Assembly: GCA_946479475.1 (NCBI GenBank)
Contig: CAMLGG010000283.1
Location: 1 to 6,649 of the forward strand
Direction: 5' to 3'
DNA length: 6,649 bases
From: an uncultured Ideonella sp.
Lineage (GTDB): Bacteria; Pseudomonadota; Gammaproteobacteria; Burkholderiales; Burkholderiaceae
Below the pieces are notes generated by a model. That model made no database searches, was not told where the DNA came from, and saw only the letters and a program-made list of their open reading frames with translations. A program made the translations under genes and the position numbers. This document shows, piece after piece, positions 6,345-6,649 of the stretch. Each line of letters starts with the position of its first letter. Position 1 is the stretch's first letter.

Positions 6345-6649
6345 TCAGGGCATGTTGCGCATCGTTTGCGGATCGGCCGTCGGCATCATGTTGGTGTTCA
6401 TGTGGTACATGACCCAGATCGAGCCGGCCAGCATGATCAGCACCAGCGCCGCGGTGAACACCAGCGCCAGCAGCGACCAGCCGCCCTCCACCTTTGCGTT
6501 CAGGTGCAGGAAGTACACCATGTGCACCACCATCTGCACCGCCGCGAAGGCGAGGATGACGAAGCCCGTCATCTTCGGCGTCGGCAGCACCTGGCCCATC
6601 ACCAGCCAGAAGGGAATCGCCGTCAGCGCGACCGACAGCAGGAAGCCGA
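6345..6649 (-). CDS. cyoD: Cytochrome bo3 ubiquinol oxidase subunit IV, CyoD (5' partial)
   Basis: Small membrane subunit of the cytochrome o (bo3) ubiquinol oxidase, which reduces oxygen with electrons from ubiquinol and pumps protons; subunit IV supports assembly of the core. The frame runs to the right edge without a stop. The edge codons encode GFLLSVALTAIPFWLVM, the first CyoD helix, so the internal GTG at 6602 is not the start and roughly 10-20 N-terminal residues are missing. About 101 residues are visible. The second helix (TGFVILAFAAVQMVVHMVYF, then LHLN) and the third (WSLLALVFTAALVLIMLAGS, then IWVMYHMN) follow, with the family signature VQxxVHxxxFLHxN. A Met-rich tail extends past the usual end by roughly a dozen residues. 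The stop is TGA (complement of 6345-6347). The other cyo genes should lie just outside the right edge. Confidence 0.95.
   Translation of the reverse strand, partial: GFLLSVALTAIPFWLVMGQVLPTPKMTGFVILAFAAVQMVVHMVYFLHLNAKVEGGWSLLALVFTAALVLIMLAGSIWVMYHMNTNMMPTADPQTMRNMP

Noticed and set aside
1..6649. Mobile element, CRISPR array, toxin-antitoxin, phage or RNA gene
   Set aside because: I found no transposase, integrase, terminal inverted repeats, regularly spaced direct repeats or tRNA-like cloverleaf. Composition is even across the window, and every stretch over 100 bases is covered by a recognised gene.

Overview
The window is about two-thirds G+C, with dense genes whose codons favour G or C in the third position. 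Together with the gene order cyoD - SURF1 - regB - regA and close family resemblances, this points to a betaproteobacterium of the order Burkholderiales. That assignment is inference from sequence character, not from a marker gene. Everything looks like chromosomal core or near-core DNA. I see no mobile element, CRISPR array, tRNA, rRNA or phage gene.

Layout. The left edge (2-1543, + strand) carries a DEAD-box RNA helicase that has lost its N-terminus to the window boundary and ends in an Arg/Gly/His-rich tail with short tandem repeats. It converges tail to tail with an M3-family zinc peptidase (1459-3528, - strand, Dcp-like), and the two coding regions overlap by 85 bases. A 91-base spacer (3529-3619) separates the peptidase from a minus-strand block. 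In transcription order that block is cyoD (6649-6345, cut by the right edge), a SURF1-family assembly factor (6324-5494), a RegB/PrrB-type redox sensor kinase (from at least 5393 to 4188) and its RegA/PrrA-type response regulator (4180-3620). Gaps in the block are 20, about 100 and 7 bases, so it is probably one operon with upstream cyoABC outside the window.

How the genes fit together. CyoD is the small subunit of the cytochrome bo3-type ubiquinol oxidase. SURF1 proteins help insert haem into haem-copper oxidases. RegB reads the redox state of the quinone pool that the oxidase consumes, and RegA relays the signal to promoters, in known systems including those of terminal oxidases. The block therefore reads as oxidase, its assembly factor and a redox sensor in one transcription unit. 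The helicase (RNA remodelling) and peptidase (peptide breakdown) look unrelated to it.

No new biological system is evident. The points most worth checking are: the missing canonical start codon for the conserved N-terminus of the sensor kinase; a GC-rich hairpin in that same gap; a duplicated start region at the kinase/regulator junction that makes two consecutive ATGA stop-start overlaps; and the 85-base convergent overlap of helicase and peptidase.
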